A stretch of 27,562 nt of DNA from a virus. The DNA is taken from the IMG/VR virus record IMGVR_UViG_3300037069_001133, positions 1-27,562 of that record. One strand, written 5' to 3'. This document shows, piece after piece, positions 5,754 through 14,366 of the stretch. Position 1 is the stretch's first letter. Each line of letters starts with the position of its first letter. The notes beneath the pieces were generated by a model that worked only from the letters and a program-made list of their open reading frames with translations, was not told where the DNA came from and did no database searches. The position numbers and the translations under genes are program-made.

Positions 5754-7652
5754 TCACTCCTGCATCAGCGTTGCTGTACGACGCTCTGGCAGGAGCGAGA
5801 TCATCCTGATTTCAGGATTGAGACGGGCAACGCGCCCGACGATTATGGCGCGCCCCAAGAACTCGAATGGCATGGGGAAATCCGCCGCCAGCGACGCGGC
5901 CCATTCGATGGGCATTGCTACGTCAAGATGGACGGTAATTCCGCCGCGCCACTCCACTGGCATCGGTGCATCGAGCGCCACCGAGGAGGCCCAGGCGATT
6001 TGCCCATTGCCATCCAGGTGGATGGTCGCTAGCCAATCGCTGGCGAACGGCGCATCCAGGTGAATGGTTGACAGGCCGTCAAAGGGCATGACGGCATCCT
6101 GCCTCACCCCACTAAGTAATTCGAGCGAAAACAATTGATCAGCGACAACTTTCTTTCCAAATTCGAGTGGGCATGGTGCAACGCTCGCCAGAGTGGACTT
6201 CCATTCGAGCGGCATCCCAGCGTCCAGCGTCACCGCCAGAGCGCCGGACCACTCGATTGGCATTTTTGCATCGAACGAAACTGTTGTGCCGAACGCCACA
6301 GGCTGCGGGCTGTCGGCGAAATGCGTCAGAAGGCTTTCCTGCGGCGAGGTCGCGCCGAAGCTGACGGCGGCATTGGACTCAGCCGGATCGCTGCTGTCAA
6401 CCTGCAGCCGCGCCAGCAACTCGGACGGCATCAGCTGATCCGCCGTCATGCCGCGCAGCCAGTCAATCGGCGAGCGCGCATCGAGCGTCAGGTTGCGCAG
6501 CCACTCCACCGGCGAGGTCGCGTCAAGATTGCGCTGTGCAAGCAACTCCATTTGCTGCGGCTCATCGCGCCGCGCCGAGATCAGGGCCTCAGTCGGGAAA
6601 AGCGCACTGATGGCCCGCTGCGCAAGGAACTCCAGCGGCAATGGTGCATCAATATTCAGAAGCAAGGTGCCGCGCCACTCGATTGGCTGCGGCTCATCGC
6701 GCCGGATGCTCGCCAGCAGATCGGCCGGGAAGAATACCGAGGTCGCCTGCAGCCGCAGCGACTCAGCAGGAGACGCCACCGAGACTTGCTGGGTGCGCAG
6801 GAACTCTGTCGGGTTGACGCTATTGGCATTGAGCGAACTGTTCCAAGTCAACGGCTCGCTAGAATCATGGGCGATTGAGCGCAGGAACTCGGTCGGGCTA
6901 GGCATGTCAACTGTGACGGTGATGCCGCTCGGCGGGTTGTCAACGGTCGGGCCAGACACCCATGTCGCGGTCGGCGAGCCAACGGCGGTTGGCGTGTAGT
7001 TGTTGGGGCCGAGGTCGGCAAAGCTGGAGATCAGCCGGAGGTAGGCGATAAGGTTGGCCGATGTGATTGATGCGCTTTTCGGGCTGCCGCCAGCGCCGGC
7101 CGTTCCGCCGTTGTAGAGGAAGGCAATATCGGTCGGCGACAGGCCATTGTCCCAAACCGCAATCTCGGCCACCTGCTCAAAGGTATTCGAGCCGCTGAGG
7201 AAGCCGATGCCGCCACCGCCGCCGAAGAACAGCCGCGTCCATGAATTGGTGAATGGATCAAGACTAAGTGAAGAGTTTGTGCTGAGTGGCAGGCCATCGG
7301 TGCCGGCATTCATGCCGGGGCTGCCGGTTCCAGTATTGCTTGTGATTTGGAACGCCATGAAGTGCCAAGCCAGGTCAGTCGGATTGGCTATCTGTGTGAC
7401 GGTGCCGGAGCCGCCGCCAGAAGTGCGCTGCTGCAACGTAAGGTTGTTGGTGCTCCAAAATGTCGCACCGTGGAATGTTGTGGAGCCATTGGTGACGCCA
7501 AATAGCGCCTGACCGCTGGATGACGAAAAACCCGTCGCCAGCCGGAACCATCCTGTGATGGATATGGCACCGCTGGTGTTGGAGCCAGGGTTGGTGATCG
7601 GGCTGGGTATGTACCAGTATTTGGCGGCAGGCCCAACGTACTGCAAAGCCAT
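5754..7652 (-). CDS. LamG-like adhesin with 25 short solenoid-like repeats
   Basis: The product has 632 residues. ATG 7652 has AGGAGG (7661-7666) upstream. Residues 1-215 look like a LamG/concanavalin-type domain: ISITGWFRLATG, LFGVTNGSTTFHGATFW, DLAWHFMAFQITSN, WTRLFFGGGGG, VAEIAVWDNGLSPTDIAFLYNGG and NLIAYLRLI. Such domains bind glycans. Residues 216-248 are a linker. Residues 249-605 are about 25 imperfect repeats of 13-16 residues. The last 25 residues (RLNPEIRMISLLPERRTATL) form a cap or attachment end. It is followed by the fibre-tail adaptor gene, so the C-terminal end may attach to the tail and the LamG head may face outwards. I know of no named family with this repeat. Confidence 0.78.
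   Translation of the reverse strand: MALQYVGPAAKYWYIPSPITNPGSNTSGAISITGWFRLATGFSSSSGQALFGVTNGSTTFHGATFWSTNNLTLQQRTSGGGSGTVTQIANPTDLAWHFMAFQITSNTGTGSPGMNAGTDGLPLSTNSSLSLDPFTNSWTRLFFGGGGGIGFLSGSNTFEQVAEIAVWDNGLSPTDIAFLYNGGTAGAGGSPKSASITSANLIAYLRLISSFADLGPNNYTPTAVGSPTATWVSGPTVDNPPSGITVTVDMPSPTEFLRSIAHDSSEPLTWNSSLNANSVNPTEFLRTQQVSVASPAESLRLQATSVFFPADLLASIRRDEPQPIEWRGTLLLNIDAPLPLEFLAQRAISALFPTEALISARRDEPQQMELLAQRNLDATSPVEWLRNLTLDARSPIDWLRGMTADQLMPSELLARLQVDSSDPAESNAAVSFGATSPQESLLTHFADSPQPVAFGTTVSFDAKMPIEWSGALAVTLDAGMPLEWKSTLASVAPCPLEFGKKVVADQLFSLELLSGVRQDAVMPFDGLSTIHLDAPFASDWLATIHLDGNGQIAWASSVALDAPMPVEWRGGITVHLDVAMPIEWAASLAADFPMPFEFLGRAIIVGRVARLNPEIRMISLLPERRTATLMQE
5838..6908 (-). repeat. 25 tandem repeats of about 14 residues
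   Basis: The consensus is approximately D-A-x-[MS]-P-[IVL]-E-[WF]-L-x-x-L-x-L, with a period of 13-16 residues (39-48 bases). Clear examples are ATSPVEWLRNLTLD, ARSPIDWLRGMTAD, AGMPLEWKSTLASV and VAMPIEWAASLAAD. Copies differ enough that the array is old. The conserved Pro and the Glu-Trp/Phe pair are the anchors. Confidence 0.88.
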
Positions 7653-7678
7653 CCGTTGGGCCTCCTACCGTTCGCCGA

Positions 7679-8695
7679 TCAGGTGCTGCTGCCGGTCGCC
7701 CGCAGCGTGTCGCTGGTCTTGGCAGCCGCCGTTCCAGCCGCGAGCGTCAACCGCAGCCAGATGCCCTGCGGCGAGGCCGAGGCTGCCGCGAGGTTGCCGG
7801 TGCCCTGCACAGAAATGGTCTGTGGCGCCGCGCCGGAGGAGAACGAACTGATGCCGGTCGGCAGGGTCTGGCGGTTGGCGGCCGAGCCGGAGCCGCCGAG
7901 CGTGGTCTCCAGAGCGAAGTCCAGCGTGCCAGCGGACGGGTCCACCTGCTTGATGATGGACGCCGTGGTGAGCGCCAGCGAGGCGTTGCTGTTGCCGGCG
8001 AACACCTTTTCGTAGTAGACGCGGCTGCTTCCGCCCGCCACATCCGCCGCGACGTTGTAGAACAGGCGCCGGACCTGGGTGATCTGCACCGGCAGGATCG
8101 CCAGCAGCATGCCAGTGCGAACCTCATAGGTCGTGGCCGAGGTCGGCACGGTGCCCCAATCGCGATTGACAGAGATCACATCGCCGGTGATGGCGATGAT
8201 CCTGCGCAGCTGGAAATTGACGCCGCTAGGCAGGTTGTTGACGATGCGGACCACCTGCCCGAGCGCCACCGAAGCGCCCGCGCCGCTCGCCAGCGTGATG
8301 GTCGCCGGAGCCGAGGAGGAGGCTGCCGCGCCGGCCTGCGCCGTGCCGGTAACGACGGTAGCGGTGGAAAGGGCTGCGATGTCGCCGACTGCCGCTGTGC
8401 CGCTCGCGACGGCCTTCATCAGCCGCTCGAAACTCTGTGATCCAACCACGGCCGTGGTGCCGGTCAGCGTCTTGGCTTCGGTCTGCAGCACGCCGGCCGC
8501 GTCGCGCCCGGTCACGGTGATGATCGCTGCCGTGTCCGAACCAGACGAGGAGTAGTAGTTGACGGTGCCGGTGGAGGCAAGGTCGGCAAAGCTGGTGGAG
8601 ATCGCCGTGTTGATGGCGCCGCCGGTCGTGCTTCCGTCCACGTCCGGCATATTGGCCGAACCGCAGAAGAAAACGTCACTCAGAATTACGCTCAT
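7679..8695 (-). CDS. beta-rich virion protein of unknown function
   Basis: The product has 338 residues. It is rich in Ala, Thr, Ser and Gly with few charged residues, and predicted by eye to be nearly all beta. The N-terminus (MSVILSDVFFCGSANMPDVDG) is followed by beta segments (IITVTGRDAAGVLQTEAKTL, SFERLMKAV), a middle PATITLASGAGASVALGQVV, then LRRIIAITGDVISVNRDWG and QITQVRRLFYNVAADVAGGS. The end is WLRLTLAAGTAAAKTSDTLRA. ATG 8695 has AGGAG six bases upstream. It lies between a fibre-accessory gene and a LamG-like adhesin, so a fibre or appendage component is probable, but I recognise no domain. Confidence 0.68.
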   Translation of the reverse strand: MSVILSDVFFCGSANMPDVDGSTTGGAINTAISTSFADLASTGTVNYYSSSGSDTAAIITVTGRDAAGVLQTEAKTLTGTTAVVGSQSFERLMKAVASGTAAVGDIAALSTATVVTGTAQAGAAASSSAPATITLASGAGASVALGQVVRIVNNLPSGVNFQLRRIIAITGDVISVNRDWGTVPTSATTYEVRTGMLLAILPVQITQVRRLFYNVAADVAGGSSRVYYEKVFAGNSNASLALTTASIIKQVDPSAGTLDFALETTLGGSGSAANRQTLPTGISSFSSGAAPQTISVQGTGNLAAASASPQGIWLRLTLAAGTAAAKTSDTLRATGSST

Positions 8696-8707
8696 AGGGA
8701 ACTCCTG

Positions 8708-9106
8708 TTACGGCGTGAGGATGGCGGTGGAACGGGTCTGCGTTAGCAACCCGAGTTGGACGAGAAGCGCGTGCCCGGTCACCACAGTTGTGCTGTCGAG
8801 CGTGACAGACCCATTGGCCGCCGCCAACATGAGGTAATTGAAGAGCGCAAGGCTGGTCGCGTTCGGCGGGTTGGTGAGCGCCATTCCGTGTATGGCGTTG
8901 GTTTCGGTCGGCGTGAAGCGGCCGAAGTAGTCAAACGTCGTGATGGTTGTGCTTCTGACGATGGCAGGTGCCGCCGTTGGCGTGTTGCCGGACGCCACCC
9001 AGGCCTGGTAGACCGCCCAATCGACGTTGCCTGGTGCATCCGGGATGATCGCGCCGTCAGCCAAACGCACTACCGACGTTCCAGCAGTCAGCTGGTAAGT
9101 GCTCAT
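8708..9106 (-). CDS. fibre-accessory protein
   Basis: The product has 132 residues from ATG 9106 (TGATG overlap with fibre 2; GTG 9109 possible). The first third, YQLTAGTSVVRLADGAIIP then DAPGNVDWAVYQAWVASGNTP, is the motif common to small proteins downstream of phage fibres and to fibre-assembly proteins, where it often stands next to a DUF4376-like helical part. Here the remainder (TFDYFGRFTPTETNAIHGMAL to the C-terminus) is different and helical, with Thr-rich ends. Coupling to fibre 2 suggests an assembly or accessory role. The exact function is inference. Confidence 0.7.
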   Translation of the reverse strand: MSTYQLTAGTSVVRLADGAIIPDAPGNVDWAVYQAWVASGNTPTAAPAIVRSTTITTFDYFGRFTPTETNAIHGMALTNPPNATSLALFNYLMLAAANGSVTLDSTTVVTGHALLVQLGLLTQTRSTAILTP

Positions 9107-10794
9107 CACAGGTCAGCCTTTGCAGTGAATGTGCCTGCGAGGCCCACAGCCCCGGTCGCGGTCGTGGTGGCATACAGTTCCACAGCACCATTGCCAACGG
9201 CCTGGATGGTCCCTCCGGTTGCATTGGTTTGTGTCGTGTATGTGGCAGAGACTGTCGGTGCAGTCCGCATGGTCACAGGGAGCGGGACGGTTTGCCCGAC
9301 CGCACCGCCGGTTGTGTTGTAGCTGATGAATGAGAACGCCCCGACGCTGTAGAACCGTTGGCAGCGCGCCAGTTCAGTGGCAATGTCGCGCTTCTCCAGA
9401 GGCGTCATGAATGAGCCGGCCTCATGCTGCGGACCCCAGAGCGTGACACTGCCCGACTGCACGCCGATGGAGCCGGCGCGCGAATTGTTGGTGGAGCCTG
9501 ACGAATACCAAAAATTGAGGACTGTGTTGTCATCGCCGTTGGTGCCGAACGTCTTGCCGCTCGCTGATGGCAGGGCCTTGATGACGAAGTAGCGCGTCGG
9601 GGTGGTGGAAAGCGTGACGAATGTCCCTGTGCCATTGGCCGAGGCAGAAGGCGAGCCGCCGGTACCGAACACCTGATCGACGGAAATTCCGAGTTTCGGC
9701 GTTCCTGAAGCGGCAAAGGCAACGAACGATATCGTCACCACCTTGCCGCTCAGCCGCCGGACGCCCTCGATTTTCTGCTGAGTGACATCCAGATCGCCCG
9801 CCGCCGAGCCGCCTGTAAAGGCATAGACCAGGCCGTACTGCGCCTCCTCATCGCCAATGGATGAGCGTTGGGCGTCGGTCAGGGCAACAATGGTCTGGCT
9901 CGCGCTTCCGCCGCCGGCATGCGCCGAGGCAAACAGCCAACGATCAGGGCCGTAGGCGTCGCCAGGGATGAAGGTTGGGCCAGGGCCGCGCTGCTGAATG
10001 GTGAACAGCGGATTGTCGAGATAGTTTCGTCCGGTGTTGATGCCGGCCGAGGCATCGACGTACTGCTTCGGTGCCGCATTGAGCGGCCCTGTCGGATTGC
10101 CCACCAGCGTCAGCAAACCAGACATGGTGCCGCCGGACAGCAGCAGTGTCCCGGCCACGATGGTCGAGACGGCATCGACGTACTGCTTGGTGGCGGCACC
10201 GAGCGCCGCTGTCGGATCGGCATTCAGGATCAGCGCCCCGGTCATTGTGCTGCCGGACTTGGCGACGGAGCCAGGCGATGTGAACGCAGCGTTATCGACG
10301 TACTGCTTGGTGGCGGCACCGAGCGCCACACTGGGATCAGCCGCGAGCAACAACGCTCCGGTCAGAGTGCCGCCGGCCCGCGACAATGCTGCGTTGGCAA
10401 CAGTGCTGACGGCATCGACGTACTGCTTGGTGGCGGCGCCGAGCGCCGTGCCGGGATCGGCCGCGAGCACCAATGCTCCGGTCAGGGTGCCGCCGGCCTT
10501 GGGCAGCTTGGTATCGGAATACTGCTTGGTCACTGCGCCGAGCGCCGTGCTTGGATCGCCGCTCAGTATCAGCGCCCCGGTCATTGTGCTGCCGGTCAGC
10601 AGCACGGCGCCGGAGGTTGAGGCGATGGCATCGACGTATTGCTTGGTGGCGGCGCCGAGCGCAATGGCGGGATCGGCATTCAGGATCAGCGGCCCGGTCA
10701 ACGTCCCGCCGACCAGCGGCAGGCAGGCGGCGATGGTATCGTCCAAGTCTTTCGCCCGCAGGCGTTGGCCGGTCTGCCAGGTGGTGATTGCCAT
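9106..10794 (-). CDS. tail fibre protein 2, with six stalk repeats
   Basis: The product has 562 residues. Residues 1-28 contain TTWQTGQRLRAKDLDDT, a common fibre N-terminus. Residues 29-248 hold six repeats of a 28-residue unit spaced about 40 apart (next entry). Residues 253-560 form the distal part, beginning NYLDNPLFTIQQRGPG and continuing with YGPDRWLF, TDAQRSSIGDEEAQYGL, VVTISFVAFAASG, LWGPQHEAGSFMTPLEKRD and CQRFYSVG. This block is shared by many phage fibre tips and includes a jelly-roll-like carbohydrate-binding region. ATG 10794 has GAGG five bases upstream, in the seven-base gap after fibre 1. No intramolecular chaperone is evident. Confidence 0.85.
   Translation of the reverse strand: MAITTWQTGQRLRAKDLDDTIAACLPLVGGTLTGPLILNADPAIALGAATKQYVDAIASTSGAVLLTGSTMTGALILSGDPSTALGAVTKQYSDTKLPKAGGTLTGALVLAADPGTALGAATKQYVDAVSTVANAALSRAGGTLTGALLLAADPSVALGAATKQYVDNAAFTSPGSVAKSGSTMTGALILNADPTAALGAATKQYVDAVSTIVAGTLLLSGGTMSGLLTLVGNPTGPLNAAPKQYVDASAGINTGRNYLDNPLFTIQQRGPGPTFIPGDAYGPDRWLFASAHAGGGSASQTIVALTDAQRSSIGDEEAQYGLVYAFTGGSAAGDLDVTQQKIEGVRRLSGKVVTISFVAFAASGTPKLGISVDQVFGTGGSPSASANGTGTFVTLSTTPTRYFVIKALPSASGKTFGTNGDDNTVLNFWYSSGSTNNSRAGSIGVQSGSVTLWGPQHEAGSFMTPLEKRDIATELARCQRFYSVGAFSFISYNTTGGAVGQTVPLPVTMRTAPTVSATYTTQTNATGGTIQAVGNGAVELYATTTATGAVGLAGTFTAKADL
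10045..10710 (-). repeat. six-copy fibre stalk repeat
   Basis: Residues 29-56, 68-95, 101-128, 141-168, 181-208 and 221-248 of fibre 2 follow the pattern GGTLTGALxLxADPxxALGA then ATKQYVDA. They are spaced 33-40 residues apart. The DNA repeat is visible as the recurring block around CGACGTACTGCTTGGTGGCG on the plus strand. The last copy is the most degenerate. Confidence 0.9.
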
Positions 10795-10801
10795 TTGATC
10801 C

Positions 10802-11860
10802 TCAGAAGCCGATGGCGATGAAATTGACGCCGTAGGTAAAGCCAGGGATGCCGTTGTTCAAGGTGATCTGAATTGCCCCTGCTCCGGCCGGCTGCGAACT
10901 GACGCCAACGGCTGTGTTGGGCGGGTTGTTGCCTGTCCAGTTGGTGATGGTGAATATGCAAGCATTCGGGAATACCGACGGCAAGCTGAAGTTTATTGAA
11001 TCAAGGCCGGAGGTTGTGCACGGGAAACTCAGCACGCCCCACTGGAACCGGATGCCGCCCTCGATGTTCTGGAAGCTGTTGGAGCCGCCTCCGCCATTTG
11101 TGAAAGCATTGATCAGAGCGAAGTTGGCATTGACCCAGGAATAGGTTGCAAAGTTCGCGGCACTGTAGGACGCGGTGTAGAAATTGGCATTGACCCAAGC
11201 GTACGTCGCATACGTCGCATCACTGAAGGACGCGGTGTGGTAGTTGGCGACCAGGTAGGTGTAGGTGACGTACTTCACGTCGCTCTGGGATTGGGTGTAG
11301 AACTCGCCGAGGGACCAAACCTGCGTCGCCAGCGCGCCGAGGTCGGTTGAGTCCACCGTCGCCTTGAGCGCGCTGCCGCTCCAGCCGATCTTGACTGTGT
11401 TGGTCAGCTGGCCGATGCCGGTGCCCTGCTGCACTGGCGTGAAACCAATCAGGAAGCCGGGCACCCAGTTGGCGCCGCCCGCGTCGGGGTTGGTTGTGTT
11501 GTTGTCAACCGTGCTCACCCAATACTGCAAAACATTGCTGGTTGAACGGATGGCGGCGCCGGCTGGATAGCCGCCGATGGTGGTGTTGAAGGCTGAGTCC
11601 CAGCGCACCGGGCCACCGGCCGCTTGCCAACGGTTCCAGGCTGTTGATTGGTTCAGGACGCCGTTCCAGTCCGCACCCCAAGGCGGCGTGCCGCCGGCAT
11701 CGACTGAAATGAACGTGACTGGCGGGAAACCATCGGTCAGCGAGGCGGCGCCGGCCTGGATACCAATCTGCGACGCGGTGGGGATCGGCCGGATGTAGCC
11801 GGCTCCGGCGCCATTGGCGAACGGGATGCCGAACTTGGTCGGAATAGACGTGCTTTGCAT
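10802..11860 (-). CDS. tail fibre protein 1, with 20-residue repeats
   Basis: The product has 352 residues. Residues 1-140 are a conserved fibre-base region (IPTKFGIPFANGAGAGYIRPI in segments, TPPWGADWNGVLNQSTAWNRW, NVLQYWVSTVDNN, GGANWVPGF), matching fibres that attach directly to the baseplate. Residues 187-246 are three 20-residue repeats. After a Gly/Ser linker, the C-terminal domain (IRFQWGVLSFPCTTSG, VFPNACIFTITNWTG, GFTYGVNFIAIGF) resembles the receptor-binding tips of phage side-tail fibres, where the RFQWG stretch is typical. It probably forms a trimer recognising a surface glycan. Location right after the gpI-like gene supports the fibre call. The ligand cannot be read from sequence. 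Confidence 0.8.
   Translation of the reverse strand: MQSTSIPTKFGIPFANGAGAGYIRPIPTASQIGIQAGAASLTDGFPPVTFISVDAGGTPPWGADWNGVLNQSTAWNRWQAAGGPVRWDSAFNTTIGGYPAGAAIRSTSNVLQYWVSTVDNNTTNPDAGGANWVPGFLIGFTPVQQGTGIGQLTNTVKIGWSGSALKATVDSTDLGALATQVWSLGEFYTQSQSDVKYVTYTYLVANYHTASFSDATYATYAWVNANFYTASYSAANFATYSWVNANFALINAFTNGGGGSNSFQNIEGGIRFQWGVLSFPCTTSGLDSINFSLPSVFPNACIFTITNWTGNNPPNTAVGVSSQPAGAGAIQITLNNGIPGFTYGVNFIAIGF
11123..11302 (-). repeat. three 20-residue repeats in tail fibre 1
   Basis: Residues 187-206, 207-226 and 227-246 follow the pattern [FY]-[YH]-T-[QA]-S-x-S-x-A-x-[YF]-[VA]-T-Y-x-[YW]-[LV]-x-A-N. Copies 2 and 3 are the most similar. The regular aromatic spacing suggests a short stalk. Confidence 0.8.
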
Positions 11861-12426
11861 TAAACCTGCACCACCGTTGCTAACACGCCCACAGGTTTGG
11901 GCAGGATGCCCGACTGCGAGACGATTGCTGCCTCAACTGCCGTCAAAAGGAAAGTGAAATAATACGTCATGGTCATATTATTGTTGTCGATCACATAGCA
12001 ATTGCCGCGACCAGGAAACAGATTGAGCAAAATCTGATTGATGCTCGGCACCGAGCCGGTGGAAATGTTCGCCAGGGCCTTGGCGAGTATCAGGGTGCGG
12101 TAGGCGTCATCCGACAATGCGAAATTGCTCGTCACTGACTGGCCGCTGTACATCGGCGACTGGTTGTAGGGATCGGCGCTGACGTTGGTGGCCTCCTCGA
12201 AACCGAGGAACTTGCCACTTGCAACGCTCAGAACGCGCCCGACGCCGACAATCCTGCCCCACACATCGAGCCCATAGCCGACTGCCGTGTCGATGTCCCA
12301 CAGCATGTCGTAGAAATTGTCGATGTTGATATAGGGATCGATATATTGGTTGAAGTTGGTGATCAGCTGATTGATGATCGGACTGTTGGCGTACTGCGAA
12401 ATGATGGTGTCAGAGAAGTTTATCAT
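11860..12426 (-). CDS. DUF2612-like baseplate protein
   Basis: The product has 188 residues. Features are [47 protein letters not shown] in segments, [28 protein letters not shown], and a C-terminal [20 protein letters not shown]. These fit DUF2612 phage proteins, which sit after J-like genes and correspond in place to P2 gpI, the protein linking the wedge to tail fibres. ATG 12426 overlaps the J stop (ATGA). Its own TAA at 11860 shares a base with the first ATG of the next fibre gene. The gene is locally richer in A and T (for instance around 11950-12010) than its neighbours. Confidence 0.85.
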   Translation of the reverse strand: MINFSDTIISQYANSPIINQLITNFNQYIDPYINIDNFYDMLWDIDTAVGYGLDVWGRIVGVGRVLSVASGKFLGFEEATNVSADPYNQSPMYSGQSVTSNFALSDDAYRTLILAKALANISTGSVPSINQILLNLFPGRGNCYVIDNNNMTMTYYFTFLLTAVEAAIVSQSGILPKPVGVLATVVQV

Positions 12427-13844
12427 ACGAGTGTCAACTGGATGTCGCCGGCAGCGATGACCGGAGCCTGGTTAATTTGCATCTGGATGCTGTCGAGCGC
12501 CGGCAAGATGCCGTCGATGGTCTCGCTCGCCACCGTCTGCGGCTGGTTGATGGTGTAGGTCCCGGTGCCCCCAGTCCCGGTGCCGAGCGCCGTGATGATG
12601 GTGCCGGCTTGGATGCCGCTGCCAAGCAGCACCTGCCCAACGGCCAGGGTGCCACTCGTGACGGCCGTCACCGTCATCGTTGTGGTGGCGATTGACGCCG
12701 TCACAACGGCGGCTGGCGAGCCGGTCCATCCCAGCTTGATGGAAATGATCGACGCCCAGGTGCCGAGCGACGCGATGCCGGCGTAGAACCGGCTGGCGTA
12801 GATCGCCGATCCGATCCGCGCGCGAGGTCCGCCGTCTGCGCCGGAGAAGGCATTGATGATGACGCCTTGAATCAACGACAGGGCGTTGGATGGCACCGCC
12901 GTCGTGTTGGCAATCTTCACCAGGAACAGGATTGGCACCGAGGTCGGAATTTCAAAGGTGACGTTGTAGGTCGGCACCGGAACGGAGTAACCAGTATTCC
13001 CGTCAGAAACTACCACCGTCGTGTTGCCGGTGTAGCCGCAGCCGGGCGGCTTCTTTTGCCAGATCGCCGTGCCGATGGCGCCTGAGTTGCCGCCTGCCAC
13101 CGCGACGTAGAGGCTGTTGGCGGCAATCGAGACGCCGCCGATGGTGACGGGCGATGCGGTCGGATTTTCTGTGGCGTAGGCATCCACCACCCCTGGCACC
13201 TGCAAGACATTCGCCAGGATCGCCGACAGGGTGCTGCTGGAATTGATCGCCACCGACTCACTGCGGCGTTGCTCGAAATTGACGCGGTTCTCAACGTCGC
13301 TGCCGAGCACACCATCAGACGGGTTGGTGATGGCATCCCAGCCAGGAATGGCCTGGTAGATTTGGCTCAGCGAGGTCGCCGGGCAAGAGATCGGGCCGCT
13401 GTTGTCGCAAGCAAACTGCAACGATATGGTGCCGCTGGTCGGGATCGTGCCGCCGGAAATGCAGGAGTAGATGTTGCCATCAGTCGCCTGGGCAAGCGCG
13501 CCGGTCGGGATGACGGCGCCTGCGAGGCCCACGCAATTGCAGGTCACGATGGTCGCGCTTGGCAGGATGCGCTCGATGAAGTAGATGCGGCCGATTGCAT
13601 CCTGCATCCGTCCAGTTGCGTAGGACGGGTCCACACCATTGGCGAGCGCGAGGAACTGCGAATAGCAATCGGCGATGATCGCCGCGAAGCTGGTGGCCAG
13701 CTGGCCCTGCGGCGTGTCGAGCGACAAATTGAGGTTGCCGCCGAAGGCTGCCGTCATATCGGCCTGGACGCCCGCCAGGATGTCACTCTCCAGCGGCGCG
13801 ATGAAACCGTTGGGTCCAAAGGTGGGGGTGGGCACTGACGTCAT
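12423..13844 (-). CDS. baseplate J-like wedge protein carrying the virion module
   Basis: The product has 473 residues. Baseplate J features are [63 protein letters not shown] (the helix-rich entry), [19 protein letters not shown], and later [17 protein letters not shown]. The protein forms the wedge arms that carry fibres and trigger contraction. Residues 384-445 are one copy of the Gly/Thr-rich module. It sits between [13 protein letters not shown] and [14 protein letters not shown], which together form the usual C-terminal domain (a conserved strand ending in IQLTL). The module therefore interrupts the last domain rather than being appended. Start ATG 13844 has AGGAAG upstream and lies nine bases from the gp25 stop. 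Confidence 0.87.
   Translation of the reverse strand: MTSVPTPTFGPNGFIAPLESDILAGVQADMTAAFGGNLNLSLDTPQGQLATSFAAIIADCYSQFLALANGVDPSYATGRMQDAIGRIYFIERILPSATIVTCNCVGLAGAVIPTGALAQATDGNIYSCISGGTIPTSGTISLQFACDNSGPISCPATSLSQIYQAIPGWDAITNPSDGVLGSDVENRVNFEQRRSESVAINSSSTLSAILANVLQVPGVVDAYATENPTASPVTIGGVSIAANSLYVAVAGGNSGAIGTAIWQKKPPGCGYTGNTTVVVSDGNTGYSVPVPTYNVTFEIPTSVPILFLVKIANTTAVPSNALSLIQGVIINAFSGADGGPRARIGSAIYASRFYAGIASLGTWASIISIKLGWTGSPAAVVTASIATTTMTVTAVTSGTLAVGQVLLGSGIQAGTIITALGTGTGGTGTYTINQPQTVASETIDGILPALDSIQMQINQAPVIAAGDIQLTLV
12510..12695 (-). repeat. virion module copy 5 (baseplate J)
   Basis: This copy encodes residues 384-445: [43 protein letters not shown] and PQTVASETI. It is the copy closest to the apparent consensus. 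Bases 12567-12593 are identical to 23556-23582 in the terminator, 11 kb away. Confidence 0.85.
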
Positions 13845-13853
13845 GATTGCTTC

Positions 13854-14258
13854 CTAGAGTACGTCATTGCCATCAAGCAGGGAGACGCCGAACACGAAAT
13901 TGTTGGGCTGCACCTGGACGATGATGGTTTTGCCGGAAGTTGCCTTGACTTGCACTTGGCCGTGCAGATCGCGCTTGGTGAGGCTGGAGAGATAGCAAAT
14001 CGCCGAAACCGTCTCCGGCACCCGCAACGCCGCCTTGGTGAACTCGGCCTTCATCAGCTGCGACGGAGGCCGCTTGCCGAGGATGTCGGAGAAGTAAGGC
14101 ACGCCGAGCGACTTGGCATACCACAACTCGCCGAGGAACAGCCGGAGCGCACTCGCCACATCCTGGGCGATGGAATAGGGATCGGACGCCAGCGCGATAT
14201 TGCCGCTCGTGTCCAAGCACAAATCCCAGCTGTCGCGGTCCAGGAGGAGCGTGTTCAC
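13854..14258 (-). CDS. baseplate wedge protein, gp25/W-like
   Basis: The product has 134 residues, starting GTG 14258. LDRDSWDLCLDTSGNIALASD is the conserved entry strand-turn of gp25-like lysozyme-related wedge proteins. YSIAQDVASALRLFLGELWYAKSLGVPYF is their central helix, with the characteristic G-E-L/W-Y and G-[IV]-P-Y. A C-terminal beta region (HGQVQVKATSGKTIIVQVQ) follows. In P2 and T4 this protein binds the J-like protein and forms the inner wedge bundle, which fits the next gene being J-like. A 110-residue frame on the same strand and a longer one starting at 14307 are shadows. Confidence 0.86.
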   Translation of the reverse strand: MNTLLLDRDSWDLCLDTSGNIALASDPYSIAQDVASALRLFLGELWYAKSLGVPYFSDILGKRPPSQLMKAEFTKAALRVPETVSAICYLSSLTKRDLHGQVQVKATSGKTIIVQVQPNNFVFGVSLLDGNDVL

Positions 14259-14362
14259 CGGACCTCCAAAATCGTGGCCAGGGAGACGGCAAGAGCCTCG
14301 GCCGCACCCTCCCTACAGGGACGGTTGCGGAACCCAGCCGGCGCCAAGATTTCCCAGGTCAT
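14255..14362 (-). CDS. 35-codon mini-gene between spike and wedge genes
   Basis: The product has 35 residues: MTWEILAPAGFRNRP, then a helix-prone REGAAEALAVSLATI ending LEVR. It fills exactly the 108-base gap between the spike stop (14367) and the gp25-like gene, and its TGA overlaps the next start as GTGA. Purine-rich AGGGGA precedes the ATG, though too close, with another AGGGA further upstream. The tight fit and coupling argue it is translated, if only to couple expression of the wedge gene. I do not recognise the protein. The alternative is an untranslated spacer. Confidence 0.5.
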   Translation of the reverse strand: MTWEILAPAGFRNRPCREGAAEALAVSLATILEVR

Positions 14363-14366
14363 TCCC

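Noticed and set aside
10045-10710. CRISPR-like direct repeats
   Set aside because: Repeats are in frame within a fibre gene, vary between copies and have no unique spacers; they encode the stalk motif.
13873-14307. 144-residue minus frame over the gp25-like gene
   Set aside because: It is out of frame with the clear gp25-like protein, Arg/Pro-rich, and would conflict with the coupled start at 14258.
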